Assembly (NCBI GenBank): GCA_022600395.1
Contig: JAHZKM010000078.1
Location: forward strand, 1-8,529
Reading direction: 5' to 3'
Length of the DNA stretch: 8,529 bases
Origin: Pseudomonadota bacterium
GTDB taxonomy: Bacteria; Pseudomonadota; Gammaproteobacteria; PS1; Pseudothioglobaceae
The position numbers were made by a program, and so were the translations under genes. The notes beneath the pieces were generated by a model. It was not told the origin of the DNA and searched no databases. It saw nothing but the letters and a program-made list of their open reading frames with translations. Positions within the stretch are counted from its first letter, which is position 1, and each line of letters starts with the position of its first letter. Below, one piece after another: positions 1 through 7,707 of the stretch.

Positions 1-11
1 AATAAAGAGTC

Positions 12-1085
12 ATGAAAAAAGCAAGTATTGAAGAAATTCTAGAAGATTACAAGCAAGGAAAAATGATTATCCTAATGGATGACGAAGATCGTGAGAATGA
101 AGGGGATTTAATTATCCCTGCAGCCACTTGCACCAAAGAAGATATTAACTTTATGGCAACTCATGGCCGTGGATTGATTTGCTTAACACTAACTCAAGAG
201 CGCTGTAAACAGCTTAATTTACCACTAATGGTAACCCAGAATAATGATGCTAATGGTACTAATTTTACTGTTTCAATTGAAGCGGTAGAAGGCGTGACAA
301 CAGGTATTTCAGCTGCAGATAGAGCTAAAACCATCTTAGATGCTGTTGCGCCAAATGCGACTGCAGATGATATAGTTCAACCGGGACATATTTTCCCTTT
401 AATGGCTCAGCCTGGCGGCGTTCTGATTCGTGCTGGTCATACTGAGGCAGGCTGTGATTTGGCTCGCTTGTCTGGGTTTGAGCCCGCTTCTGTAATTGTT
501 GAAATTCTTAATGAAGATGGCTCTATGGCGCGACGTGATGATTTGGAAGTTTTTGCTGAAAAACACGATATTAAATGGGGTACGATTGAAGACTTGATCT
601 CTTATCGTATTGAGAACGAAAAAACTATTGAACGCATTAATGAGCGTAAATTTGAAACTAAGTATGGTACATTTAGACTCGTTTCATTCTTAGATAGAAT
701 TTATAACGAAACCCATTTAGCTTTAGTCAAGGGTGAAATTATTGATGACAAAGAAACTTGTGTCCGTGTTCATATGGAGGATACTTTTAGAGATGTCTTG
801 CAAGAGAGTGTGAATGGTTTTAGTGTAGATAATGCTCTTAAGCATATTTCTAAATCACCAAGTGGTGTTTTTTTATTACTTAGAAAGCAAAGCGATCAGT
901 CTATTTTGCAAAGTATGGACCATAGCTCTCGCGTGTGGAATGATGTTAAAACATATGGTGTTGGTGCGCAAATATTATCTGATTTGGGTGTTAAAAAAAT
1001 GAGAATCCTGGGTTCACCTGTAAAACTCCATGGCCTGAAAGGGTTTGGCTTGGAAGTTACTGAATACGTAGATATTAAAAAATAA
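12..1085 (+). CDS. ribBA: 3,4-dihydroxy-2-butanone 4-phosphate synthase with a degenerate GTP cyclohydrolase II-like C-terminal domain
   Basis: The N-terminal half (about residues 1-200) is a RibB domain, which converts ribulose 5-phosphate to 3,4-dihydroxy-2-butanone 4-phosphate plus formate for riboflavin synthesis in the cytoplasm. Its signatures are intact: the acidic motif [11 protein letters not shown] at 23-33, HGRGLIC at 51-57, QPGHIFPL at 123-130 and RAGHTEAG at 140-147. The C-terminal half (about 205-357) aligns with RibA by its end ([17 protein letters not shown], 315-331). However, the region that should carry the three zinc cysteines of GTP cyclohydrolase II reads [11 protein letters not shown] (252-262) with no cysteines, so GTP hydrolysis is unlikely. 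This matches the RibBX type known from Proteobacteria, so a separate ribA is expected elsewhere. The ATG at 12 follows AAAGAG at close spacing. The gene lies 8 nt before ribH and is probably co-transcribed from a promoter left of the window. Confidence 0.95.
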   Translation: MKKASIEEILEDYKQGKMIILMDDEDRENEGDLIIPAATCTKEDINFMATHGRGLICLTLTQERCKQLNLPLMVTQNNDANGTNFTVSIEAVEGVTTGISAADRAKTILDAVAPNATADDIVQPGHIFPLMAQPGGVLIRAGHTEAGCDLARLSGFEPASVIVEILNEDGSMARRDDLEVFAEKHDIKWGTIEDLISYRIENEKTIERINERKFETKYGTFRLVSFLDRIYNETHLALVKGEIIDDKETCVRVHMEDTFRDVLQESVNGFSVDNALKHISKSPSGVFLLLRKQSDQSILQSMDHSSRVWNDVKTYGVGAQILSDLGVKKMRILGSPVKLHGLKGFGLEVTEYVDIKK

Positions 1086-1093
1086 GGGACTAG

Positions 1094-1597
1094 ATGAGAT
1101 TTAAATTTGATAAAAATGCAAATAGCGACTTTTTAAAAGATAGTAAAGTTGCTATTATTGTTGGTTATTTCTACCAAGAAATTGGCGATAAGCTACTCAG
1201 CTCTGCACAAGAAACACTTGCAAAATACGGCATTAATGCAAAAAATGTCAATGTTTTTTATGCTCCTGGTGCATTCGAAATCCCTCTATTGGCCAAGCGC
1301 TTAGCAGCGCAACAGACTAATGGTCAAAATGTATATGATGGTATTGTAACTCTTGGTGCAGTAATCAAAGGCGAAACTCCACATGATGTATATGTCTGTA
1401 ACGAGTGTTCAAGAGGTATAGCTGAGGTATCTTACAGTTACGAAATTCCAACCACATTTGGTGTTTTAACAACCCTTAACATGGATCAAACCATAGGACG
1501 TGCTGGCGGTTATAAGGGCAATAAAGGCGAAGAAGCTACTATGGCCATGATTGAAATGTTGTATTTGATTCAACAAGCAGATACTCAAAGCTTTTAG
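1094..1597 (+). CDS. ribH: 6,7-dimethyl-8-ribityllumazine synthase
   Basis: Lumazine synthase condenses 3,4-dihydroxy-2-butanone 4-phosphate, the product of the RibB domain encoded just upstream, with 5-amino-6-ribitylaminouracil. This is the penultimate step of riboflavin synthesis. The 167-residue protein has the usual length and motifs: the strand and substrate pocket VAIIVGYFY (19-27), PGAFEIP (58-64), GAVIKGETPHDVYV (88-101, with the catalytic-type histidine H97), and the C-terminal GVLTTLN...GRAGGYKGNKGEEA stretch (123-148), where R136 sits in the phosphate-binding position. Family members usually form pentamers or 60-mer capsids; the sequence does not show which applies here. The start at 1094 has AAGGGA just upstream, overlapping the ribBA stop codon, which suggests translational coupling. 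nusB begins 3 nt after the stop. Confidence 0.97.
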   Translation: MRFKFDKNANSDFLKDSKVAIIVGYFYQEIGDKLLSSAQETLAKYGINAKNVNVFYAPGAFEIPLLAKRLAAQQTNGQNVYDGIVTLGAVIKGETPHDVYVCNECSRGIAEVSYSYEIPTTFGVLTTLNMDQTIGRAGGYKGNKGEEATMAMIEMLYLIQQADTQSF

Positions 1598-1600
1598 ATT

Positions 1601-2035
1601 ATGGCTTTTAAAACCTCAAAACAACGTTCACGTGAGCGTGTTGTTCAAGCTGTATATCAATACTTGGTTTCAGGTGGTGAAGTGTTGCAAATCGAGCAGC
1701 AATTTCTTAATCAAAAGGAAGGCAAGATTTCAAAAGCCTTTTTTTCCAACTTATTTATCAATATCTTGAAAAATAGATCTGAGCTTGATGCACTCATTGC
1801 GCCTACTATTTCTAGAGAAACTGACGAACTAGGCTCTGTTGAACACGCTGTGCTTTATTTAGGTGCATATGAACTTAAAAACTCCATTGAAGTGCCTTAT
1901 AAGGTAGTGATCAATGAAGCGCTTGAAATTACCAAACTGTTCGGTGCAGAGGGTGCGTTTAAACTTATTAATGCATCTCTTGATCAATTAGCTAAAGAAC
2001 TTCGTAGTATTGAGGTAAGTGCTCATAATGGCTAG
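1601..2035 (+). CDS. nusB: Transcription antitermination protein NusB
   Basis: NusB binds the boxA element of nascent rRNA with NusE (ribosomal protein S10) and supports antitermination of ribosomal RNA operons. The 144-residue all-helical protein shows the family pattern: the basic N-terminus with RERVVQAVYQYL (11-22), the central VEHAVLYLGAYELKNSIEVPYKVVINEALEITKLFG segment (about 80-115), and the terminal helix KLINASLDQLAKELR (120-134, usually FVNGVLD). It starts only 3 nt after the ribH stop with no clear Shine-Dalgarno sequence in the gap, so translation probably depends on ribosomes finishing ribH. The ribH-nusB pairing is common in Proteobacteria. thiL, which often follows nusB in such operons, is absent; a BFD-like gene takes that position. 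Confidence 0.95.
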   Translation: MAFKTSKQRSRERVVQAVYQYLVSGGEVLQIEQQFLNQKEGKISKAFFSNLFINILKNRSELDALIAPTISRETDELGSVEHAVLYLGAYELKNSIEVPYKVVINEALEITKLFGAEGAFKLINASLDQLAKELRSIEVSAHNG

Positions 2036-2050
2036 CCAACTTTTGTTTAG

Positions 2051-2281
2051 ATGAAAGATAAAGTTGTTAAAGATCCACTCGCTAAATTACCTGAAATCCT
2101 AACTCGAAATATCGAAAAAAATCTTTGTGTGTGTAATGAAGTTCCTAAAAAAATTGTTATCAAGGCGATTGCTCAAGGCGCAGAAACGACAGAAGAAGTC
2201 AAAGAAATAACCTTTGCCACGGGTGGCAATGGTTGTTGCACTCGCCAAGTACAAAGGTTGATTGATTTAATTCACAAATAA
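2051..2281 (+). CDS. Small BFD-like [2Fe-2S]-binding protein with atypical cysteine spacing
   Basis: The 76-residue product resembles the BFD-like fold (bacterioferritin-associated ferredoxin and the Fe-S domains of nitrite reductases): a CxC motif (C26-V-C28, followed by NEV), then about 33 residues with alternating helices, then a glycine-rich loop TGGNG leading to cysteines and a terminal helix RQVQRLIDLI. In Bfd the second pair is CxxC; here the two cysteines are adjacent (C62-C63), so the four ligands are CxC...CC. Whether it still binds a [2Fe-2S] cluster is open. There is an extra tail of about 20 residues before the CxC motif. It lies 15 nt after nusB in the same direction and is probably the last gene of the operon. 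The ribosome binding site is weak (GTTTAG just before ATG). The specific role is unknown; electron transfer or iron mobilisation would follow from the family. Confidence 0.7.
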   Translation: MKDKVVKDPLAKLPEILTRNIEKNLCVCNEVPKKIVIKAIAQGAETTEEVKEITFATGGNGCCTRQVQRLIDLIHK

Positions 2282-2289
2282 TTTGTTTA

Positions 2290-2316
2290 AGTTTTTGTGA
2301 AAAATTGCTATTTTTT
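2290..2316 (+). terminator. Weak candidate terminator after the riboflavin operon
   Basis: A short AT-only hairpin (AGTTTTT, loop GTG, AAAAATT, with one G-T wobble; 2290-2306) lies 9 nt after the BFD-like stop and is followed by six T residues at 2311-2316. The stem is weak and the T-run starts 4 nt after it, so intrinsic termination is only possible, not convincing. It fits the expected end of the operon. Confidence 0.3.
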
Positions 2317-2364
2317 CTACATCTTTAGAAATATTTATTCTTTGTTTGTATTGTTTTTAAATTT

Positions 2365-2865
2365 TTAAAAATCCAACGGACTTTTAATATCGACTTTATT
2401 TAACTCTTTAACTAAATGTGTATAAATCATTGTAATGGAAAGTTCTTTATGCTCAAATAGTTCTTGAATAGAGCGAATATCCACCCCACTTTGTAAAAGA
2501 TGAGTGATATAAGAATGTCTAAAAGTATGTGATGATATTTTCTTATTACTATGTGACCGATCAGTCGCTTGTTTAATATTCCTGCCAAAGGTTATATCTA
2601 GCAAATGAAAGCGCATTACCATATCACTTCGAGAGTCCTTAGAAATCTTGCCCATTGGAAATAATTATCGCCATTTAAATCCTTTATTTGCATTTGGCTA
2701 CTTTACTCTCTAAACCATAGGGCATTTTACCAATCCATAGCCATACATGATTAATAGCATAAGCTTATAAAGCCTTTTATATTATGAATAATAGCAACTT
2801 TATCTTGTGTGAGCGCTACAGAAATATGTACTTTTTTATTGACACCAATAATGATGATACAGGTA
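2365..2865 (-). pseudogene. intI: Decayed integron-type tyrosine recombinase (IntI relic)
   Basis: Reading the minus strand from about 2865 down, one can piece together an integron integrase across several frames. Block A (about 2865-2760) reads GVNKKVHISVALTQDKVA, like the linker before the catalytic domain (xLPVVLTxxEV). After a frameshift, block B (2760-2731) reads MLLIMYGYGL, matching the LLYGxGL box, and stops at 2710-2712. Block C (2693-2658) reads MQIKDLNGDN, like LRVKDLDF. Block D (2664-2365) runs from LFPMGKIS to the natural end and retains HxxR (HTFRHS), the box histidine (LFEH), the nucleophile tyrosine (MIYTH) and the IntI-typical terminus KSPLD. About 70 residues between C and D (catalytic lysine region and IntI-specific insert) are missing. 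The first catalytic arginine and the N-terminal third are also gone. The open part of block D (96 codons from ATG 2655) is a fragment, not a working recombinase. Confidence 0.85.
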
Positions 2866-2869
2866 GAAT
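2839..2869 (+). promoter_or_regulatory. Candidate promoter for zntB inside the integrase relic
   Basis: A perfect -35 TTGACA (2839-2844) is followed after 19 nt by TAGAAT (2864-2869), a 5/6 match to the -10 consensus. Transcription would begin near 2876, giving a leader of about 35 nt before the zntB ATG. The spacing is 2 nt longer than optimal. It lies antisense within the IntI relic, pointing out of it. Confidence 0.4.
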
Positions 2870-2910
2870 TGTGTTGAATAATAAATAGATCGGCATAAAA
2901 GGATAGACCC

Positions 2911-3885
2911 ATGAGCGACAACAGCGGACTTGTCTTTGCATTCTCACTGGACGGAGGCGGAGGCGGCAGTCGACTAGAACTGGACGGTGTCAAAAAATGG
3001 CATCCAGAAGACGGCCCTCTCTGGGTTCATCTTGACTACGCTAGAAGTGCTGCAAGGACCTGGCTGCAAAACAATAGCGGTATTGAGCCTGTCATAGTTG
3101 AGGCGTTGACGGCAGAAGAAACACGCCCGAGGAGCTTAGTGCACAAGGGAGGCATGCTAGTGATTCTGCGTGGTGTAAATCTCAATCCAGGTATGGATCC
3201 GGAGGATATGGTATCCATTCGCTTCTGGATCGAATCAGATCGTATAGTGACATTACGGCACCGTCGTGTGATGGCGATCGACGATCTTCGTCAAGCTGTT
3301 GAGTCAGGAAGCGGACCAGTCAGTTCAGGCGAATTTTTAGAGGAGCTGGCTGATCGCCTTGTGCAACGAATGGGCTATGTCATCTCCGACGTGGATAACG
3401 CCGTTGACGAACTTGAAGACGAAGTGATCGCCGAGCAGACCTACGAGCTTCGCCAGAAGATCGCAAATATACGCCGGACCTCTATCTCCATGCGCCGTTA
3501 TCTAGCGCCGCAGCGCGACGTAATGGCGCGTCTATACAACGAGAAGGTGGATTGGCTCAACGAGGCAGAGCGCATGCGTATAAGGGAAATCGCTGACCGC
3601 ACGATGAGATATGTTGAGGATTTGGATGCTATTCGAGATCGGGCAGCCGTGACGCAGGAAGAGCTCAACGCTCGCTTGGCGGAGCAAATGAACAAGACGA
3701 TGTACGTATTGTCTATTGTTGCAGGAATCTTTCTGCCTCTCGGCCTTCTGACCGGGCTATTGGGTGTCAATGTCGGCGGTATTCCTGGCACTGAGAACCA
3801 GTGGGCCTTCGCTATCTTCTGTGGCCTGTTGCTGGTTGTCGCAGTCGTGCAGGTTTGGCTGTTTAAGCGGAAGAAATGGATGTAA
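2911..3885 (+). CDS. zntB: Zinc transporter ZntB (CorA metal ion transporter family)
   Basis: This inner-membrane member of the CorA family moves zinc. The E. coli homologue was first described as an efflux system and later as proton-coupled uptake. At 324 residues it has full family length. A large cytoplasmic domain (1-262) contains TRPRSLVHKGGMLVILRGVN (71-90), RRYLAPQRDVMARL (195-208) and long helices up to about 260. Two C-terminal membrane helices follow (about 264-285 and 297-317), with the signature TGLLGVNVGGIPG (281-293), GVN being the ZntB version of the CorA GMN motif. It ends in a basic tail KRKKWM. AAAGGA lies 7 nt before the ATG. Its GC content is clearly higher than the host genes, pointing to horizontal transfer. 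It converges with metH, 82 nt away, and lies beside a dead integron integrase. The gene appears intact and could be functional. Confidence 0.93.
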   Translation: MSDNSGLVFAFSLDGGGGGSRLELDGVKKWHPEDGPLWVHLDYARSAARTWLQNNSGIEPVIVEALTAEETRPRSLVHKGGMLVILRGVNLNPGMDPEDMVSIRFWIESDRIVTLRHRRVMAIDDLRQAVESGSGPVSSGEFLEELADRLVQRMGYVISDVDNAVDELEDEVIAEQTYELRQKIANIRRTSISMRRYLAPQRDVMARLYNEKVDWLNEAERMRIREIADRTMRYVEDLDAIRDRAAVTQEELNARLAEQMNKTMYVLSIVAGIFLPLGLLTGLLGVNVGGIPGTENQWAFAIFCGLLLVVAVVQVWLFKRKKWM

Positions 3886-3936
3886 AGATCAGAATGTTGA
3901 CCCGAGAAGGCATTGCCGAACCAAGAGCTTTAGCCA

Positions 3937-3952
3937 GCGCGAATAAACGCGC
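3937..3952 (+). terminator. GC-rich hairpin after zntB, possible terminator remnant
   Basis: GCGCG (3937-3941) pairs perfectly with CGCGC (3948-3952) around an AATAAA loop, 52 nt after the zntB stop. No T-run follows on the plus strand, so it is not a standard intrinsic terminator. It may be a structural remnant of the donor sequence. It lies between the convergent zntB and metH genes. Confidence 0.25.
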
Positions 3953-3967
3953 GCCTGAACTTGGTCG

Positions 3968-6900
3968 TTAATCTAGATTAGGTGAAAGTAGTTTTTCAGC
4001 TTGCTCTACTGAGATACCTTTTCTACTTGCGTAATCTTCCACTTGTTCTTGATTGATTTTAGCCACGCCAAAATATTTGGCGTCCTGATTAGCAAAATAC
4101 CAACCACTCACACTAGCTGTTGGCAGCATAGCGTAAGAGCTAGTGAGTGTCATGCCTGTGTTTTTCTCAACATCGAGCAAATCCCAGAGTTTTTCTTTTT
4201 CGCTATGTTCTGGGCATGATGGGTATCCTGGGGCAGGGCGGATGCCGCGATATTCCTCTTCAATTAGTTTGTCGTTATCAAAAACTTCATTACTATAGCC
4301 CCAGATTTCTGTACGCAATTTATAGTGCATCATCTCTGCAAAAGCTTCGGCAAAGCGATCAGCCACTGCTTTAATCATAATAGAGTTGTAGTCGTCATGA
4401 TCTGCTTCATACGCTTCAACTAACGGATCGATATTAATACCAGCTGTAACCGCAAAAGCACCCATATAGTCTTGTACGCCGCTATCTTTTGGGGCGATAA
4501 AGTCACTTAAGCAAAAATTAGGGGTATTGCCTTTTTTGTCCAATTGTTGACGCAGGTGGTTAAGTGTCATGAACACTTCTCCATTCTCATCACTGAGCTC
4601 AATATCTTCATTAACGCTATTAGCTGGGAATATACCTACTACAGCATTGGCTTTTAGTAGCTTGCTATCTATGACTTTTTTAAACATAGCTTTAGCATCT
4701 TCAAAGAGTTGTGAGGCTGATTCACCCACCACCTCATCAGTTAAGATGTCGGGGAATTTGCCAGCGAGCTCCCAAGTACGAAAAAATGGCACCCAATCAA
4801 TATATTTAAAGATTTCGTTTAAATCATAATCTTTGAACACATGAATCCCGAGTTGGTTAGGTGTGACGATATTATCAAATTGAATGCTAGGCTTGTTATC
4901 TCTAGCCGATTCCAAACTAATAAGCTTATTTTTGCCCTTATTGGCACGTCTGAGTCGAATTTTCTCGTATTCTTCTCTAGTTTCCTTGAGCAAGTTAGGC
5001 TTTAACTTATTTGATAATAGCGATGCAGCAACGCCAACAGACTTAGAAGCGTCTTTAACGTAGAGTACGCCTTTGTCATACTCTGGCTCTATCTTAACAG
5101 CTGTATGGGCAACAGAGGTGGTGGCACCACCAATCATTAGGGGTAGCTCAAAACCTTGACGAGTCATCTCGCGAGCGACAAAAACCATTTCATCGAGTGA
5201 TGGAGTGATAAGTCCTGATAGACCAATGATATCGACATTTTCCCTGATAGCAGTTTCCAGAATGGTTTCAGCAGGCACCATCACCCCGAGATCAATAATT
5301 TCGTAATTATTGCAAGATAGCACCACGCCAACGATATTTTTGCCAATATCATGCACGTCACCCTTAACCGTCGCCATTAGGATTTTGCCTTGTGTTCTAG
5401 CGCCACAGTCTTGTTTTTCAGCTTCAAGGAAAGGGTCAAGATAGGCAACTGATTTTTTCATCACCCGAGCAGATTTAACCACTTGCGGCAAAAACATTTT
5501 TCCATCGCCAAATAAATCTCCCACTACATTCATGCCGTCCATGAGTGGACCTTCAATTACCAAAATAGGGCGGCCTAATTTATCTAAAGCTTCTTGAGTA
5601 TCTTCATCAATAAATTCAGTAATCCCTTTAACCAATGAATGTTCTAGACGCTTTTCAACTGACCAAGTGCGCCATTCTAAATCTCTTTTATTTTCTTGAG
5701 CTTCTCCCGTGCCTGAGAATTTCCCAGCTATATCAACTAGGCGCTCACCCGCTTCATCATCGCTGTTAAGCACAACATCTTCTACGGCTTTTTTCAGTTC
5801 TGGGTCAATGTCATCGTAAACCACTAGCTGTCCAGCATTTACAATACCCATGGTCATTCCCGCTTTAACAGCGTGGTATAAAAATACCGAATGAATGGCT
5901 TCTCGTACAGGATTATTTCCCCTAAAAGAGAAAGATACATTTGATACGCCACCTGATATTTTGGCGTAAGGTAGGTTTTGAGTAATTTCTCGAGTGGCCT
6001 CGATAAAGTCAACACCGTAGTTATTATGCTCTTCAATGCCAGTTGCTACGGCAAAAATATTCGGATCAAAAATAATATCTTCAGCAGGAAAACCTACTTC
6101 ATCAACCAAGATATTGTAGGCATTGGTGCAGATTTCAATTTTGCGCGCCTGTGTATCAGCTTGACCAACTTCATCAAAGGCCATAACAATAATAGCCGCG
6201 CCATAGCGCTTGCAAAGATGCGCATATTTAACAAAGTTTTCTTTGCCTTCTTTAAGTGAGATAGAGTTAACAATTGCCTTGCCTTGCGTACACTTAAGGC
6301 CCGCTTCAATAATCTCCCATTTAGAAGAATCCACCATTAGTGGTACTTTGGAGATATCAGGCTCTGAGGCGATTAGATTCATAAAACGAACCATAGCTGC
6401 CTTACCATCGAGCATGCCTTCATCCATGTTAATATCAACCACTTGAGCACCATCTTCTACTTGTGCTCGGCAAATATCTAGCGCTTCTTCGTATTCTTCG
6501 TTAAGAATTAAGCGCTTAAATTTAGCAGAGCCGGTGACATTGGCACGCTCACCCACATTGACAAACAAAGCGTCATCTGCAATATTGAATGCTTCTAGGC
6601 CAGACAGGCGACATTCAAGCTTAATGTCAGGTATTTTACGAGGGGTCAGGTCTTTAATTGCATCGGCAATACACTTAATATGCTCAGGGGTCGAGCCACA
6701 ACAACCGCCTAAAATATTCACCAAGCCTGATTCTGCCCATTCACCCACTTGCTCGCTCATGTTGATAGCATCAAGATCATATTCGCCAAATTCATTAGGC
6801 AGGCCAGCATTTGGGTGGGCTGATACATAAGTATCTGCCACACGTGACATCTCAGCCACATATTGGCGCAATAAGTCAGGACCTAGTGCGCAGTTAAGGC

Positions 6901-7621
6901 CGATTGAAATAGGGTTTGCATGACGTAATGAATTATAAAAAGCTTCAGTCATTTGCCCAGAAAGCGTACGACCTGAAGCGTCTGTAATAGTGCCTGAAAT
7001 CATGATTGGCAATTCGAGACCATCTTGTTCAAACACTTCTTGTACGGCAAAAATAGCTGCTTTAGCATTAAGCGTATCAAAAATTGTTTCAATTAGGACA
7101 ATATCTGCACCGCCCTCAATGAGTCCGCGTGTAGATTCCATGTAAACTTCAACCAGCTCGTCAAAAGTAATATTTCTAAAGCCAGGGTCATTTACATCTG
7201 GAGAGAGTGAGCAAGTGCGTGAAGTAGGTCCAATAACACCTGCTACAAAGCGCGGCTTGTCAGCAGTTGAAAATTCATTACAAGCCATCTTGGCAAGGCG
7301 GGCACTTTCTACATTGATTTCATAAGCAAGACCTTCCATCTGATAATCAGACATGGAAGTTTTGGTGGCATTAAAGGTATTGGTTTCTACAATATCTGCA
7401 CCCACCTCTAAGTACGAGCGGTGAATATCTACAATAATTTTTGGCTGAGTTAATGACAAAAGGTCGTTATTCCCTTGTACCAAAACATGCCAATCTTTAA
7501 AGCGTTCACCGCGATAATCTTCTTCGCTGAGTTTATGTTTCTGAATCATGGTGCCCATGGCACCATCAAGGACTAAAATTCGTTGCTCTAAAAGGGATTG
7601 TAGGATTTGTTTTGTACTCAT
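3968..7621 (-). CDS. metH: Cobalamin-dependent methionine synthase
   Basis: MetH transfers a methyl group from 5-methyltetrahydrofolate to homocysteine through methylcobalamin, giving methionine. The 1217-residue protein has all modules in order. The homocysteine domain (about 1-330) carries zinc ligands C244 (GLNCALG) and C307/C308 (GGCCGS). The pterin domain (about 350-620) has [14 protein letters not shown] (355-368). The cap and B12 domains (about 645-890) contain GDVHDIG, with H757 as the lower cobalt ligand. The C-terminal AdoMet reactivation domain (about 915-1217) has [12 protein letters not shown] (1128-1139). A TTG at 7639 would add six residues, but the ATG at 7621 (MSTKQILQ) matches the family start and is preferred. 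The C-terminus ends at SPNLD, a few residues shorter than the usual PNLGYxxx ending, exactly at the edge of the foreign segment. The gene is divergent from the sulfur globule-like genes. The organism must obtain or make cobalamin to use it. Confidence 0.98.
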   Translation of the reverse strand: MSTKQILQSLLEQRILVLDGAMGTMIQKHKLSEEDYRGERFKDWHVLVQGNNDLLSLTQPKIIVDIHRSYLEVGADIVETNTFNATKTSMSDYQMEGLAYEINVESARLAKMACNEFSTADKPRFVAGVIGPTSRTCSLSPDVNDPGFRNITFDELVEVYMESTRGLIEGGADIVLIETIFDTLNAKAAIFAVQEVFEQDGLELPIMISGTITDASGRTLSGQMTEAFYNSLRHANPISIGLNCALGPDLLRQYVAEMSRVADTYVSAHPNAGLPNEFGEYDLDAINMSEQVGEWAESGLVNILGGCCGSTPEHIKCIADAIKDLTPRKIPDIKLECRLSGLEAFNIADDALFVNVGERANVTGSAKFKRLILNEEYEEALDICRAQVEDGAQVVDINMDEGMLDGKAAMVRFMNLIASEPDISKVPLMVDSSKWEIIEAGLKCTQGKAIVNSISLKEGKENFVKYAHLCKRYGAAIIVMAFDEVGQADTQARKIEICTNAYNILVDEVGFPAEDIIFDPNIFAVATGIEEHNNYGVDFIEATREITQNLPYAKISGGVSNVSFSFRGNNPVREAIHSVFLYHAVKAGMTMGIVNAGQLVVYDDIDPELKKAVEDVVLNSDDEAGERLVDIAGKFSGTGEAQENKRDLEWRTWSVEKRLEHSLVKGITEFIDEDTQEALDKLGRPILVIEGPLMDGMNVVGDLFGDGKMFLPQVVKSARVMKKSVAYLDPFLEAEKQDCGARTQGKILMATVKGDVHDIGKNIVGVVLSCNNYEIIDLGVMVPAETILETAIRENVDIIGLSGLITPSLDEMVFVAREMTRQGFELPLMIGGATTSVAHTAVKIEPEYDKGVLYVKDASKSVGVAASLLSNKLKPNLLKETREEYEKIRLRRANKGKNKLISLESARDNKPSIQFDNIVTPNQLGIHVFKDYDLNEIFKYIDWVPFFRTWELAGKFPDILTDEVVGESASQLFEDAKAMFKKVIDSKLLKANAVVGIFPANSVNEDIELSDENGEVFMTLNHLRQQLDKKGNTPNFCLSDFIAPKDSGVQDYMGAFAVTAGINIDPLVEAYEADHDDYNSIMIKAVADRFAEAFAEMMHYKLRTEIWGYSNEVFDNDKLIEEEYRGIRPAPGYPSCPEHSEKEKLWDLLDVEKNTGMTLTSSYAMLPTASVSGWYFANQDAKYFGVAKINQEQVEDYASRKGISVEQAEKLLSPNLD
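3969..3980. repeat. Perfect 12-bp palindrome over the metH stop codon
   Basis: TAATCTAGATTA is its own reverse complement and includes most of the metH stop codon and its last codons (Asn-Leu-Asp-stop). It sits exactly where base composition switches from foreign (left) to host (right). Confidence 0.6.
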
Positions 7622-7628
7622 AGGCGCT

Positions 7629-7634
7629 ATTATA
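7629..7634 (-). promoter_or_regulatory. Possible -10 element of metH
   Basis: On the minus strand TATAAT lies 7 nt before the chosen metH ATG (7621). If used, transcription would start at or next to the ATG, giving a nearly leaderless mRNA. No Shine-Dalgarno sequence is seen upstream of that ATG, which is consistent with this. No good -35 box was found, so support is limited. Confidence 0.3.
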
Positions 7635-7674
7635 CCCAAAGGCTATATGTACCCACGCCCCATAAATTCAGCTT

Positions 7675-7680
7675 TATAAT
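7675..7680 (+). promoter_or_regulatory. Possible -10 element of the first sulfur globule-like gene
   Basis: A consensus TATAAT lies 27 nt before the ATG at 7708, predicting a leader of about 20 nt. No recognisable -35 box lies at 16-18 nt spacing, so the promoter may depend on an activator or an alternative sigma factor, or may be a chance match. Confidence 0.4.
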
Positions 7681-7707
7681 AGATTTAAAACTACGACAAA
7701 GACTACA

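Larger units (their letters stand above)
2889..3967. other. Compositionally foreign segment carrying zntB
   Basis: Three sampled 60-base lines inside zntB are 53-57% GC, and the line after it (3901-3960) is about 58%. Sampled lines of ribBA, ribH, the integrase relic and metH are about 25-38%. The change occurs over roughly 2880-2900 on the left and at the metH stop codon on the right. The segment holds one complete gene, its Shine-Dalgarno sequence and an 82-nt tail with no gene. No transposase, terminal inverted repeats or attC site was seen at its edges, so the route of entry is not visible. Confidence 0.7.

Noticed and set aside
2359..2372. AT palindrome ATTTTTAAAAAT at the end of the integrase relic as a bidirectional terminator
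   Set aside because: It is a 12-bp A/T-only palindrome with no loop in low-GC DNA, expected by chance and too weak to support a call.
2751..2993. 80-codon open frame on the minus strand overlapping the zntB start
   Set aside because: Its N-terminal half is antisense to zntB. Its C-terminal half is the upstream part of the integrase relic. It is not one gene.
3886..3967. Possible attC recombination site after zntB
   Set aside because: No matching pair of core sites (RYYYAAC and GTTRRRY) with internal arms was found. The only structure is a short GCGCG hairpin.
3968..7621. Several 60-98 codon open frames on both strands inside metH
   Set aside because: They are shadow frames with no recognisable domains, inside a strongly conserved gene.
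7619..7639. TTG at 7639 as metH start, six codons upstream
   Set aside because: It would use a rare start codon and add residues not seen in the family. The ATG at 7621 gives the standard N-terminus before [10 protein letters not shown].
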